From contig NZ_JBNGOS010000019.1 in assembly GCF_050589685.1 (NCBI RefSeq), positions 66,882 through 130,881 of the forward strand: a stretch of 64,000 nucleotides of DNA, written 5' to 3'. The notes beneath the pieces were generated by a model. The model saw only the letters and a program-made list of their open reading frames with translations, was not told the origin of the DNA and made no database searches. The translations under genes and the position numbers were made by a program. The first letter of the stretch is position 1. Each line of letters begins with the position of its first letter. Positions 1-9,493 of this stretch are shown here, in pieces. The DNA is from Saccharicrinis sp050589685. Its GTDB lineage: Bacteria > Bacteroidota > Bacteroidia > Bacteroidales > Marinilabiliaceae.

Positions 1-2
1 TT

Positions 3-1214
3 TGGGATGTATGCCCCAGCCAGTTTGCAGAAACTTTTAATGTAGGTCTCGAGACAGTTAATATGAATGAGGCTGATGTTGTGGATACAAAGTTCTGTAG
101 TAATGGATTATTTGTGGGAGTGAACAAAATTTATCCCACAACTAGTTTCGCTACTGTTTATGGTCCTTTGGTTCTTAATACTGATTACTCGGTTATGTTA
201 AGCTCTATTAAGAATATGGGATTGGATAATACGCTAAAGGGAAGTGGTATTGATTTTAGCATTTTAGGAATCAGAAACGACCAATGGGTGAATATACCGG
301 ATCCCAATAGTACTACCCGAAAAATTACCATTGAAGGTTATACTGAAGATATGTCAGTAATTTATATGTCGGTAACCGGAGATCCTGATGATTCCAATAA
401 CAGAACTTATCCAGATCCAACCAGTGCTTCGCCGAGCAGTACCGAAATGGCTTACGTTCAGGAGACCATTAACGATATCGTATTGAATCAGATGATTAAA
501 GAAGGTTTAGATCAAGCAAATTATTATCAGACAGAAAAAGGTGAGTTTGTATACTTTGATGGTACGAAGGTGCAAGGGGGTGGAGATTTGTTAAATGGTG
601 AATATGTTAATTTTGATGAAGTAACTCAATTATCGAATGGTAAATTTTATGCAACGGATAAATTCGTTAATCCACCAATTGATTTTACTTACGATGCATT
701 GGAAGTTAACTCATCTAACTTCTCGCAGTTTCTGATGGCCATTGATGGGGCTGGTGCTAAACTGAGTCTTACGACCTATAGCGGAGCTACATTAATTAAT
801 TTCTTAGACCTTAGAAAAACATATACGTTATTTGCTCCTAATAATGATGCAGTTTTGCAAGCTGTTGCCGATGGGGTGATTCCTGATCCTGATCCCGCTT
901 ATTTAAGTACGTTGAGTCAACTTGACAGAGCTATTGCAACAGTACAATTGCTGAATTTCGTTAAAACTCATTTTATTCAGCACCCAATACCGACGGATGG
1001 ACAGACAACGGGAGAGTATAATTCACTCTATTACCCTGAAGTTATTGATTTTGTGCCGGTTTATTTATCATTCGATATAGAAAATGATTTTGCCACTCAA
1101 CAGGTAACGATAAAAGATACGGATTCTGGCGATGTAATCGCGAAAACCTCGGGAATCACAAACCTTTTTTCGAAACGGGTTGTGATACATGAAATTGACA
1201 GTTACTTAAAGTAG
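3..1214 (+). CDS. Fasciclin (FAS1)-domain protein, 5' end outside window
   Basis: The reading frame is open from the left edge of the window, so the gene starts upstream and only its C-terminal ~403 residues are seen. The visible part begins with the end of one FAS1 domain (NGLFVGVNKIYP), continues with a second FAS1-like unit (from about YSVMLSSIKNMGLDNTL), and ends with a third (YTLFAPNNDAVLQ, then LLNFVKTHFI). The protein is probably an outer-surface lipoprotein or glycan-binding protein, because the next genes are a SusC/SusD pair and two more FAS1 lipoproteins. The signal sequence lies outside the window, so localisation is inferred from the neighbours. The FAS1 assignment is good; the ligand is unknown. 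Confidence 0.8.
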   Translation, partial: WDVCPSQFAETFNVGLETVNMNEADVVDTKFCSNGLFVGVNKIYPTTSFATVYGPLVLNTDYSVMLSSIKNMGLDNTLKGSGIDFSILGIRNDQWVNIPDPNSTTRKITIEGYTEDMSVIYMSVTGDPDDSNNRTYPDPTSASPSSTEMAYVQETINDIVLNQMIKEGLDQANYYQTEKGEFVYFDGTKVQGGGDLLNGEYVNFDEVTQLSNGKFYATDKFVNPPIDFTYDALEVNSSNFSQFLMAIDGAGAKLSLTTYSGATLINFLDLRKTYTLFAPNNDAVLQAVADGVIPDPDPAYLSTLSQLDRAIATVQLLNFVKTHFIQHPIPTDGQTTGEYNSLYYPEVIDFVPVYLSFDIENDFATQQVTIKDTDSGDVIAKTSGITNLFSKRVVIHEIDSYLK

Positions 1215-1276
1215 TGCTGCAAATACTATGAAACGAATAAATCCAATAAATATTAATCCAAAAGTTGGTGGAGTCG

Positions 1277-4200
1277 ATGAATAATTATAAAAATATATTA
1301 AAGGCAATTGTAAGCCAGCCTGGTGCTACAGATAATTGTCGAAGGAAAAGAAGCAATTGTTTAAAATTGCTTATTGTAACAATAGTATTGCTGGGAAACC
1401 TGGTGACACTGCCCGAGCTGAAGGCACAAGATGGGCTTATCATTAGAGGTAAGGTTACTTCAGCTACTGACAGTGAACCCTTGGTAGGGGTAACGGTTGC
1501 AGAAAAAAATAGTACCAACCGTTTTGTCAATGGTACCATTACCGATTTTAACGGTAACTTCTCTATTAAGGTGCGAAATGCAGAAAACACATTATCATTT
1601 TCGTTCATTGGTTTTGATACAAAAACGATTGAGCCCGGAGGTAAAGGTGTAATTAACGTCGAGTTAAAAGAAACAGCAGTACAGATTGATGAGTTCGTAG
1701 TGAGTGCCCGCAAAATGATAAACGACGGGGAGTTTGCTATGGATCCTAAGCGTATAGCCACAGCTGTGCAAACCATCGATATGAAGGACGTAACCGAAGT
1801 GTCTTCAACATCGTTGAGCGATCAGCTTCAGGGACGTTTGAGTGGTGTGGAGATTGTAGCGCAGTCAGGTGACCCGGGTGCCGGTATGTCAATACGCATC
1901 AGGGGTACTTCTTCCTTAAACACTTCTTCTGAACCGCTTATTGTTATTAACGGTATTCCTTTTGAAACAGAATTTGACGATACTTTTGACTTTAGTGTGG
2001 CCGATGAGCAGGAATACGCCGCATTAATTGGTGTCTCTGCCGATGATATTGCAGAAATATCGGTTTTAAAAGATGCCGCGGCAACAGCTCAATATGGATC
2101 AAAAGGTGCCAATGGAGTTTTAATGATAACCACTAAAAGAGGAGCGCGTGGCAAAGCCGTTTTCTCTTATGGTTTCCGTGGATCATTGAGTCAGCAACCT
2201 GAAGGTATTCCCATGCTGAATGGAAGACAATACTCAACTCTAATTAAAGAGGAAACTTTACAGTTGGGTGCCAACAGAGGAACTTATCCACAAGTTGAAT
2301 TTGATCCTACGTATGATTTATACAATTATTATAATAAAGATATAAACTGGTTAGATGAAATAACCCAATTAGGACATTCGCAAGATCATAACTTCTCCAT
2401 TTCCGGGGGTGGTGAAAAGGCGATGTACCGTATATCATCGAGTTATAAGAGTCAGGAAGGTACCACAATTGGAACCGCAAATGAGCTGTTTACAACCAGG
2501 GCGATATTAGATTATTTTGTTTCTGATAAATTGAAAATTACTTCAGAGCTGGCCTTTAGCCATGGTTCTTTGGATAAAGCTTTTCAGTTGACTAGTAATT
2601 CATCTACCAGTGTCAGAAATGTTGCCTTAACTAAAATGCCTAACCAGTCTATCTACGAGCTGGATGAAGAAGGAAATTCAACCGGAGCTTATTTCACGCC
2701 TGAGGATGCTTTCCAGGGTAGCGGAATTACTTATTATAACCCGGTTGCAATGGCTAACTTAGCTACCTATAATGTGGAGAGTAATCGTATATCTCCTAAC
2801 TTCAGGGTTCGCTATGATGTTACCCCAAGCTTAAGGTACGATGGTATTGTTTCGTTTGATGCCAATAACAATAAAACCTTGCACTTTGTGCCGGAAGAAG
2901 CCTTAGGTACATATTGGTCAGGTTCCTATGCAAATAAATCTTCACAAACGGATAGTGAGTTTTTTGTGGTCAGAACAGAAAACCGTGTTACCTGGATGCC
3001 AAAATTAAACGAGGATCACTCGCTGTTTGTCAATGGTAAGTTTATTACTTACGATAAAACAACCCAAACCTATAAGGCATCAACAAGCAACAGCCCCAGT
3101 ACTTTGTTACAAACTCCAATTATCGATACCCGTATCGAGGGTTCAGGAAACAGTATTGAATCGGGTTACACCCAATACCGACAATTAACCTATAGTATGG
3201 CTTTTAACTATATGTATAGAGGTAAGTATATTCTGGGTGGTGGAATAAACTATGAAGGAAGCTCCCGTTTCGGAGATGACAACCGCTACGGATTATTTCC
3301 AAGCGTTAGCGCCAAATGGCTAATTAACGAAGAAGGCTTCCTGAAGTCGGCCCAATGGATTGATGAATTAAGTGTGAGGGCCAGTTATGGTAAAAACGGT
3401 AATTCACCAGGCTTTAATTATGGTCAATACAATGTTTATTCAACCTATAACTATAATTATATCGATGTGCGTCCGGCCTATTCTTCAAGTATTGAGTTGG
3501 ACGGATTAAAATGGGAAACAGTTACTCAGGAAAACCTTGGTTTTAATGCCCGTTTGTTTAAAGGAAGGTTAGATGCCGATTTTGATTTGTATTTAAAGCG
3601 AACTGAAGACATGTTGAGTAAAAATACGAGCATCCCGACTACTTCAGGTTATTCAACGCTGGCTTATTTAAATATTGGTACCATTGAAAACAAGGGATGG
3701 GAATTTAATGTCATGAGTACGCTGGTTAAAACCAGAGATTTTAAGCTGGATTTTAACTTTAATATATCGCAGAACATAAATGAAATTGTTGAAATAACCG
3801 ATGCCATGGATGTGGAAGAAGGAAACGCTTTGTCAACCGGTTCAGGTGGTTATGTAAGACGCATACAGGAGGATAATCCTATTGGTTCGTTCTACGGTTA
3901 CAGGTATAAAGGTGTATATAGTACATCTGATGATTTGTACGCAAGAGATGCCAACGGAGACATCATTTACGATATGAATGGTGAAGCCAAGGTAATGATG
4001 TTTAATAACTCAAATTCATTCGCGGCCGGAGATGCCAAATATGAGGATATTAACCATGATGGTAATATCAACGAATTGGATGTGGTTTATATTGGTAATG
4101 CAAATACCAAACTGCATGGTGGATTTGGCCCAAGAGTAAGCTATAAGAATATTTCGTTGAATGTGTTCTTCAACTTCAGATATAAGCAGGAATTGATAAA

Positions 4201-4600
4201 CCTGGCCCGTATGAATACCGAAAGTATGAGTGGTTACGACAACCAGAGTACGGCTACCTTGCGCCGATGGCGATTTGAGGGTGACGAGACTGATATCCCT
4301 CGTGCCTATTTTAATAGTCCAAAAAACAACCTGGGTTCCGACAGATATCTTGAGGATGCTTCTTTTTTACGTTTGAAATCAGTTACGCTGAAGTATAATT
4401 TACCTAAGAGCCTCTTGAAAAACATAGGTTTTACCCGAGCCAATGTATATGTAACTGGACAAAACCTATTAACATTTACCAAATACACTGGTCCTGATCC
4501 AGAAACAGGAGCAAGCAGTAACTGGAAGACTTTAGGTTTTGATAGTAACCAGACGCCTCGATCGAGACAGGTTACCGTTGGATTAAACTTATCATTTTAA
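1277..4600 (+). CDS. SusC-like TonB-dependent outer membrane transporter (first pair)
   Basis: Encodes an outer membrane beta-barrel that imports oligosaccharides with TonB energy. An ATG at 1277 is preferred over the upstream TTG at 1265. The 1107-residue product has a basic N-terminus, a hydrophobic signal segment ending at ELKAQ, a carboxypeptidase-regulatory-like domain (about 50-130, IRGKVTSATDSEPLVGVTV), a plug domain (about 180-270, LQGRLSGVEIV and SIRIRGTSSL), and a long barrel ending in the aromatic VGLNLSF. The length is normal for SusC. Only 12 bases separate it from the SusD gene, with which it should form one complex. The substrate cannot be read from the sequence. Confidence 0.95.
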   Translation: MNNYKNILKAIVSQPGATDNCRRKRSNCLKLLIVTIVLLGNLVTLPELKAQDGLIIRGKVTSATDSEPLVGVTVAEKNSTNRFVNGTITDFNGNFSIKVRNAENTLSFSFIGFDTKTIEPGGKGVINVELKETAVQIDEFVVSARKMINDGEFAMDPKRIATAVQTIDMKDVTEVSSTSLSDQLQGRLSGVEIVAQSGDPGAGMSIRIRGTSSLNTSSEPLIVINGIPFETEFDDTFDFSVADEQEYAALIGVSADDIAEISVLKDAAATAQYGSKGANGVLMITTKRGARGKAVFSYGFRGSLSQQPEGIPMLNGRQYSTLIKEETLQLGANRGTYPQVEFDPTYDLYNYYNKDINWLDEITQLGHSQDHNFSISGGGEKAMYRISSSYKSQEGTTIGTANELFTTRAILDYFVSDKLKITSELAFSHGSLDKAFQLTSNSSTSVRNVALTKMPNQSIYELDEEGNSTGAYFTPEDAFQGSGITYYNPVAMANLATYNVESNRISPNFRVRYDVTPSLRYDGIVSFDANNNKTLHFVPEEALGTYWSGSYANKSSQTDSEFFVVRTENRVTWMPKLNEDHSLFVNGKFITYDKTTQTYKASTSNSPSTLLQTPIIDTRIEGSGNSIESGYTQYRQLTYSMAFNYMYRGKYILGGGINYEGSSRFGDDNRYGLFPSVSAKWLINEEGFLKSAQWIDELSVRASYGKNGNSPGFNYGQYNVYSTYNYNYIDVRPAYSSSIELDGLKWETVTQENLGFNARLFKGRLDADFDLYLKRTEDMLSKNTSIPTTSGYSTLAYLNIGTIENKGWEFNVMSTLVKTRDFKLDFNFNISQNINEIVEITDAMDVEEGNALSTGSGGYVRRIQEDNPIGSFYGYRYKGVYSTSDDLYARDANGDIIYDMNGEAKVMMFNNSNSFAAGDAKYEDINHDGNINELDVVYIGNANTKLHGGFGPRVSYKNISLNVFFNFRYKQELINLARMNTESMSGYDNQSTATLRRWRFEGDETDIPRAYFNSPKNNLGSDRYLEDASFLRLKSVTLKYNLPKSLLKNIGFTRANVYVTGQNLLTFTKYTGPDPETGASSNWKTLGFDSNQTPRSRQVTVGLNLSF

Positions 4601-4612
4601 ATTGAATTAATT

Positions 4613-6064
4613 ATGCGAAAATATATTTTAAAAATCGGAGTAGTATTAAGCATTTTAGCAATGTTTACTACGAGCTGCAACGGCTATTTGGACTTGACTC
4701 CTAAGGATGATCTGGTTCAGGATGAGTTTTGGCAGAATAAGGAACAGGTGAATTCTGCTGTGGCCGGTATCTATGCTTCCATGAATGAAAATAGTTTTAT
4801 GGAGCGTGTTTTACTGTGGGGTGAGGCCAGGGCCGAAATGATGGTTTCGATAGATGCCAGCAGCAGTGCACAGAATTTGATGAAGAATTATGTTAATCCA
4901 ACCAATGGATATGTGAGTTGGACTAATTTTTATAAAACCATTAACTACTGTAATATGGTATTGGCATTTGCCGATCAGGCAAAAGCGAACGATCCTACAT
5001 TTACCGAACAGGCTTTAAATCGTTATAAGGCAGAAGCCCTTACCTTACGTTCATTGGTATATTTTATTTTGGTAAAAAACTATAAGGAAGTACCCTTTAT
5101 TGAGGAGGCAACCTTAAGTGATCAGGCTGATTTCTATCCTGTAAAAAGTAGCGAAGGTGAAGTGTTAAATCAAATTACTGCTGATATTGTTTCGGTTATT
5201 GATGATTTACCTGTTTCGTACGAGGAGGGTGTTAAATATGATAAAGGAAGATTAACAAAAGGTGCGGCCTATTCTTTATTGGCCGATATTTATTTGTGGC
5301 AGGAAAAATACGACGAATGTATTGATGCGTGTCAGTCAGTTATCGACCAAGAAAAATACAGCCTGGTTGAGGGAAGTGAATGGTTTAACCAAATGTTTTT
5401 TGAAGGTAATTCTTCAGAAGGGATTTTTGAGTTACAGTTTGATGACATCTTTAGCACGCTGCGAAGCTATTTTTATGATGGAGACCCAAAAGTAAAGCCT
5501 TACAGTGATATTACCGATTTATATTCAACAGATGTAAACGATGTGCGGGCCAACAGGGCGACTTACGATATGCAGACAAGTACTGTGTTTAAGTATGCCG
5601 GGGTGGATGCCAAAGCCGGAATATTCCGTAATTATACAGAGTTTTATAATACCTGGATATTTTATCGTTATGCCGATGTATTATTAATGCAGGCAGAAGC
5701 TTACATTTTATCAGAAACTCAAAGGGATATGGATAAAGCTTACGACCTAATTAATGAGGTACATATGCGTGCTACAGGCACCCCACTGGACGTAACAAAT
5801 TTGTATTACGACTTGTTGGAGGAAAGACAAAAAGAATTTGCGTTTGAAGGTAAACGCTGGTACGACCTGTTGCGTTTTGCACGAAGAAATAATTTTGAAG
5901 ACCATTATCTGATTACTGAACTGGTTGAAATAAAAGCAGGCGCAGATGATTATGACGTTATTGAAAGTTATTACTCAGATACGGCATCATACTTTTTGCC
6001 CATCTATCAAAGCGAACTTAACTTGAATCAGAACCTGGAGCAAAATCCATACTATCTAAACTAA
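4613..6064 (+). CDS. SusD/RagB-family nutrient-binding lipoprotein (first pair)
   Basis: Surface lipoprotein that binds glycan at the mouth of the SusC barrel. The 483-residue product has a lipoprotein signal ending FTTSCNGYLDL, the early PKDD motif typical of SusD N-termini, TPR-like helices in the middle, and the C-terminal RagB/SusD hallmark ERQKEFAFEGKRWYDLLRFAR. The ATG at 4613 gives a proper lipoprotein signal. It follows its SusC by 12 bases and is surely cotranscribed with it. Confidence 0.95.
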   Translation: MRKYILKIGVVLSILAMFTTSCNGYLDLTPKDDLVQDEFWQNKEQVNSAVAGIYASMNENSFMERVLLWGEARAEMMVSIDASSSAQNLMKNYVNPTNGYVSWTNFYKTINYCNMVLAFADQAKANDPTFTEQALNRYKAEALTLRSLVYFILVKNYKEVPFIEEATLSDQADFYPVKSSEGEVLNQITADIVSVIDDLPVSYEEGVKYDKGRLTKGAAYSLLADIYLWQEKYDECIDACQSVIDQEKYSLVEGSEWFNQMFFEGNSSEGIFELQFDDIFSTLRSYFYDGDPKVKPYSDITDLYSTDVNDVRANRATYDMQTSTVFKYAGVDAKAGIFRNYTEFYNTWIFYRYADVLLMQAEAYILSETQRDMDKAYDLINEVHMRATGTPLDVTNLYYDLLEERQKEFAFEGKRWYDLLRFARRNNFEDHYLITELVEIKAGADDYDVIESYYSDTASYFLPIYQSELNLNQNLEQNPYYLN

Positions 6065-6218
6065 GTGTTATTAAGAGAGAGTTAAAAGAACGATATTAAA
6101 AAATTAGGATATGAAACAGGCCAATAAATTTTTATTTCGATTAGAACAAATCAGGAAGGCTTGTTACCTGTTTGCCGTTAAGGCAGATATGCGAACATTA
6201 ATAATAAATTTTAGACGC

Positions 6219-7856
6219 ATGAAAAGGATAATAAAATTGTCAGGAATAGTAATAAGTACAATACTTCTGGTATTTATTGCAGGTGTTGGATGTGACGACG
6301 GTTTGGGTGACAAAACGTTTTTAACAACTGATGAGTTAACGATTGCACAAACGTTGGATGCGAGTCCTGAAAAATTTTCAACTTTTGTTGAAATGCTTCA
6401 TTTAACCGGGTACTATACATCATTACAGTCTTATGGATCTTACACCTGTTTTGTGCCAGTAAACGAAGTACTGGATCCATATATCAAAGAAAGATGGGGC
6501 GTAAACTTGGTGAGTGAACTAACTACCCAGGAACAAATTGAAGAGGTAAAAGAACTGGTTAAGTTTCATACCATGGCAAAAAGTGTGGGTGCTAGCGGCT
6601 TTATCGAAGGACGTATGCCGGACACAACCTATACAGGAGATTATTTAACATCGTCGTACCTGCTAGGTGGTGGAATAGGAAACCTTATCATTAATCGTGA
6701 AGCTAAATTTTTGCAATATGATATCAGATCGGACAATGGTTATATTCATTGTATCGATAAGGTACTAACACCATACTCCGATCCGGTTCCTGTAGTTATC
6801 GAGAGGGCCGGTAAGCATACCATCTTTATCGAAGCTTTAAAGAAAACGGGATTATATGATGATTTTTCGGTTAAGCTAACCGAAACCGGTAATAAAAAGA
6901 ACTTTACCATTTTTGCAGAGACCGACTCTGTATTTGCATTATCTGGCATTAATTCATTCGACGATTTGGCAGATAAATATGCCGAAGGAGATACAGATTA
7001 CGAAGAGGTGACCAACGGCTTAAATCGTTGGATGGCTTACCATGCAACCGTTTCCTTTTTATATTCAGCTGATATCCCCGATGAAGGTTATTTAAGTACC
7101 GTGTTGGAGAACAATGCCATCAAAGTAGATAAAAACGATGATGTATTAAAAATTAATGAATCGGAAACAGGAGGAGAAGTTGAAACCTGGGTGTCGTTGG
7201 TGAGTGATTATAGTAACTATCCTGCCAAAAATGGGGTGTATCACACTGTAGATACCTTAATGGATATTTTTATTCCTAAAGCCAAACATATCTTATTCGA
7301 CCCGGTTTCGTCACAGCCGGAATATATTTCGAGGGCAATAAGAAGTATGAATAAAGTAACAGCTGATAAATATTCAGAAGTTGACTGGTATCCCCCAACA
7401 AACACGGTACGGTTTATACAAAGGTCAAAAAACGTTAACCTTGACTGGAACTTCTTTGACATGGGAGGTTGTGTTTGGTACGAATTTATAACCCCAATTT
7501 TAGCAAAAGGAAAGTATGAGTTCCTGGTTTGTTCGAATGGTGGAAATAACGCCCGTGGTAAGTTCCAGGTGTATTGGGACGATGAACCGGTTGGTTCTAT
7601 TTATGATGTAACCAAAAAAGCTAGTCAGGTAGGCGCTCCCGATTCAGTGGCCATGGAAGCAAACGGATGGCGTTTGGGAAAAGAATGGATTACCAATAAG
7701 GCTGGAACTAAGCAAAGTGATAGTAATGGCTGTATGAGATTTATTATTACCAAGGAGTTATTATGTCCTGTACAAAAACGACATAAGATAAAATTAGTAG
7801 CCGTGAAGAGCGGTGGTATACCACTTGATTATTTTGAATTTATACCGGTCGATTAA
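6219..7856 (+). CDS. Fasciclin-domain lipoprotein with C-terminal beta-sandwich
   Basis: The frame is open from an ATG at 6111, but the ATG at 6219 is chosen because it gives a clean lipoprotein signal (start MKRIIKLSG, cysteine in GVGCDDG). The 545-residue product has a FAS1-like unit near 45-190 (TFVEMLHLTGYYTSLQSYGSYTCF is its start region), a second near 195-345, and a C-terminal ~170-residue segment rich in beta strands and aromatics that looks like a carbohydrate-binding module. It lies between two SusCD pairs, so a surface glycan-binding accessory role is likely. The C-terminal assignment is inference. Confidence 0.75.
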   Translation: MKRIIKLSGIVISTILLVFIAGVGCDDGLGDKTFLTTDELTIAQTLDASPEKFSTFVEMLHLTGYYTSLQSYGSYTCFVPVNEVLDPYIKERWGVNLVSELTTQEQIEEVKELVKFHTMAKSVGASGFIEGRMPDTTYTGDYLTSSYLLGGGIGNLIINREAKFLQYDIRSDNGYIHCIDKVLTPYSDPVPVVIERAGKHTIFIEALKKTGLYDDFSVKLTETGNKKNFTIFAETDSVFALSGINSFDDLADKYAEGDTDYEEVTNGLNRWMAYHATVSFLYSADIPDEGYLSTVLENNAIKVDKNDDVLKINESETGGEVETWVSLVSDYSNYPAKNGVYHTVDTLMDIFIPKAKHILFDPVSSQPEYISRAIRSMNKVTADKYSEVDWYPPTNTVRFIQRSKNVNLDWNFFDMGGCVWYEFITPILAKGKYEFLVCSNGGNNARGKFQVYWDDEPVGSIYDVTKKASQVGAPDSVAMEANGWRLGKEWITNKAGTKQSDSNGCMRFIITKELLCPVQKRHKIKLVAVKSGGIPLDYFEFIPVD

Positions 7857-7920
7857 TAATACTTTATATCTATATAACAGGCAGGTAATCTTTAATTGCG
7901 AGTTAACTTATCTGCTTGTT

Positions 7921-7976
7921 CTCCCACTTTCATTGGGAGAGGTCAAGTAACAAATGAAAATAAATTTAAACAGATG
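7921..7976 (+). promoter_or_regulatory. 5' leader with hairpin and conserved tail
   Basis: A perfect 6-bp hairpin (CTCCCA at 7921-7926, TGGGAG at 7934-7939) is followed, just before the next gene's ATG, by a tail at 7954-7976 reading ATGAAAATAAATTT-AAACAG-ATG. A nearly identical tail, also behind a 6-bp hairpin of unrelated sequence, precedes the gene at 14,928. The shared layout suggests a leader element, not chance. Confidence 0.4.
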
Positions 7977-9473
7977 AACAAAAAAATATTACATAGTTTG
8001 CTAGCTCTTTTGGTGATTTTTGCCTTGAGTGCTTGTGAAAGCGAGCAATGGGACGATCATTATGAGCAAAGTGATAGCAGGTTAAATACCGATTTGCTAG
8101 CATTAATAAAAGCAGATTCCGAGTTAAGTACTTTTGCAGATTTGTTAAGTCAGACCGGTTTGGATGAAGTTTTATCACAGAATCAGGCTTTTACAGTATG
8201 GGCACCGGTTAACGAGGCTTTTACTAATGTGCCACAAGAAATATTAGATGATCCGGAAAGACTTAAAGCCTTGATCGGTAATCATATAAGTATGTATTCT
8301 TTTGCTTCTACCAGTAAAATTGAAGACGGACTGGTAAAAGTGCTTAATAACAAATATATAGAGTACATAAATGAAGATGGAACCAGTAGCTTTTCAGGAG
8401 TTGATGTTACTTCCAATGACAATTTATGTAGCAACGGAATTCTTCATAAAATAAGTGATGTCGCTTTGGTTCGTGAAAATATCTGGAGTTATTTTACCAA
8501 CTCGGATGACTTTCCCGGGATGAAAGAATTTCTGACACAATATAATGTGACGTTGTTCGACAAAGATAATAGTGTTGTTACCGGCACGAATAGCTTGGGG
8601 CAAACAGTTTACGATTCGGTTTTTGTGGAGTCAAATACTTATTTTGATGTAATTGGTAATTTAAACTCCGAAGAAGAGCGTTATAGCCTGGTTGCGTTAA
8701 CAGATGTAGTATACAACGATGCTTATAGTCAGATAAGTTCTTTTTATACGCATCCTGATGATGATGTAGTTACAACCAATACAGAGCAAACTATTTACAA
8801 TAACCTTAATTTCCCCTGGATGGATACAGACTTGATGACAGGTGAATATGTGACCAATACATTTGGGAATATGATTTATGTTGATCAATCGGTACTTTCT
8901 AATGAGGTAGAATTAAGTAATGGTAGCATATTGATACCAGATAGTTATACTTTTGATGTAAATGATTTGATTTACAAACCGGTCAGGTACGAAGTTGAAG
9001 ATACGGAAAGAAGAGATGTTGGTTCTTTGTCTGATTTTAGTATTAATAAAAAGTATGACATTACAGCTTCAGGAGATTTTACCAATAAGGTCATGTTTGT
9101 TGGTGAATCACTAAATGAGGATAATAACTATTTTGAGGTAGCATTTAGTAATGTACTTTCCGCTAAGTACGACTTGTATATCAAGTATTCTCCTGTTGGA
9201 GCTACCAAAGAAACCCAATTAAAATTTGAGGTAACCGTTAACGGACCAGATGGTAAAACCGTTTATGATATCCCTACCGAAGTTATCAACAACTACTCTG
9301 AAGCGCGCGTAAAAATAGGTGATACTTATGACATTCCTGTGTTTGTAGACGATAATGCTAAGAACAGCTACTATGTTAAGGTTAAGGTGATTATGGATGT
9401 AGAAGATGCGGCGATTGTACTTTACGACAGAATGGTTGGCATTGATTATATTGAATTAGTTCCTGCAGAATAG
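7974..9473 (+). CDS. Fasciclin-domain lipoprotein (second of tandem)
   Basis: The ATG at 7974 is preferred to an upstream start at 7896 because it gives a lipoprotein signal (MNKKILHSLLALL, cysteine in LSACESE). The 499-residue product has a clear FAS1 domain at about 45-165 (TFADLLSQTGLDEVL, TVWAPVNEAF, NGILHKISDVAL) and a weaker second unit near 180-280. A C-terminal beta-rich domain from about 360 begins YEVEDTERRDVG and ends in IDYIELVPAE, resembling carbohydrate-binding modules. It is followed 20 bases later by the second SusC. Likely surface-exposed glycan binding; ligand unknown. Confidence 0.78.
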   Translation: MNKKILHSLLALLVIFALSACESEQWDDHYEQSDSRLNTDLLALIKADSELSTFADLLSQTGLDEVLSQNQAFTVWAPVNEAFTNVPQEILDDPERLKALIGNHISMYSFASTSKIEDGLVKVLNNKYIEYINEDGTSSFSGVDVTSNDNLCSNGILHKISDVALVRENIWSYFTNSDDFPGMKEFLTQYNVTLFDKDNSVVTGTNSLGQTVYDSVFVESNTYFDVIGNLNSEEERYSLVALTDVVYNDAYSQISSFYTHPDDDVVTTNTEQTIYNNLNFPWMDTDLMTGEYVTNTFGNMIYVDQSVLSNEVELSNGSILIPDSYTFDVNDLIYKPVRYEVEDTERRDVGSLSDFSINKKYDITASGDFTNKVMFVGESLNEDNNYFEVAFSNVLSAKYDLYIKYSPVGATKETQLKFEVTVNGPDGKTVYDIPTEVINNYSEARVKIGDTYDIPVFVDDNAKNSYYVKVKVIMDVEDAAIVLYDRMVGIDYIELVPAE

Positions 9474-9493
9474 ATAAAAAATATATAATAGAT

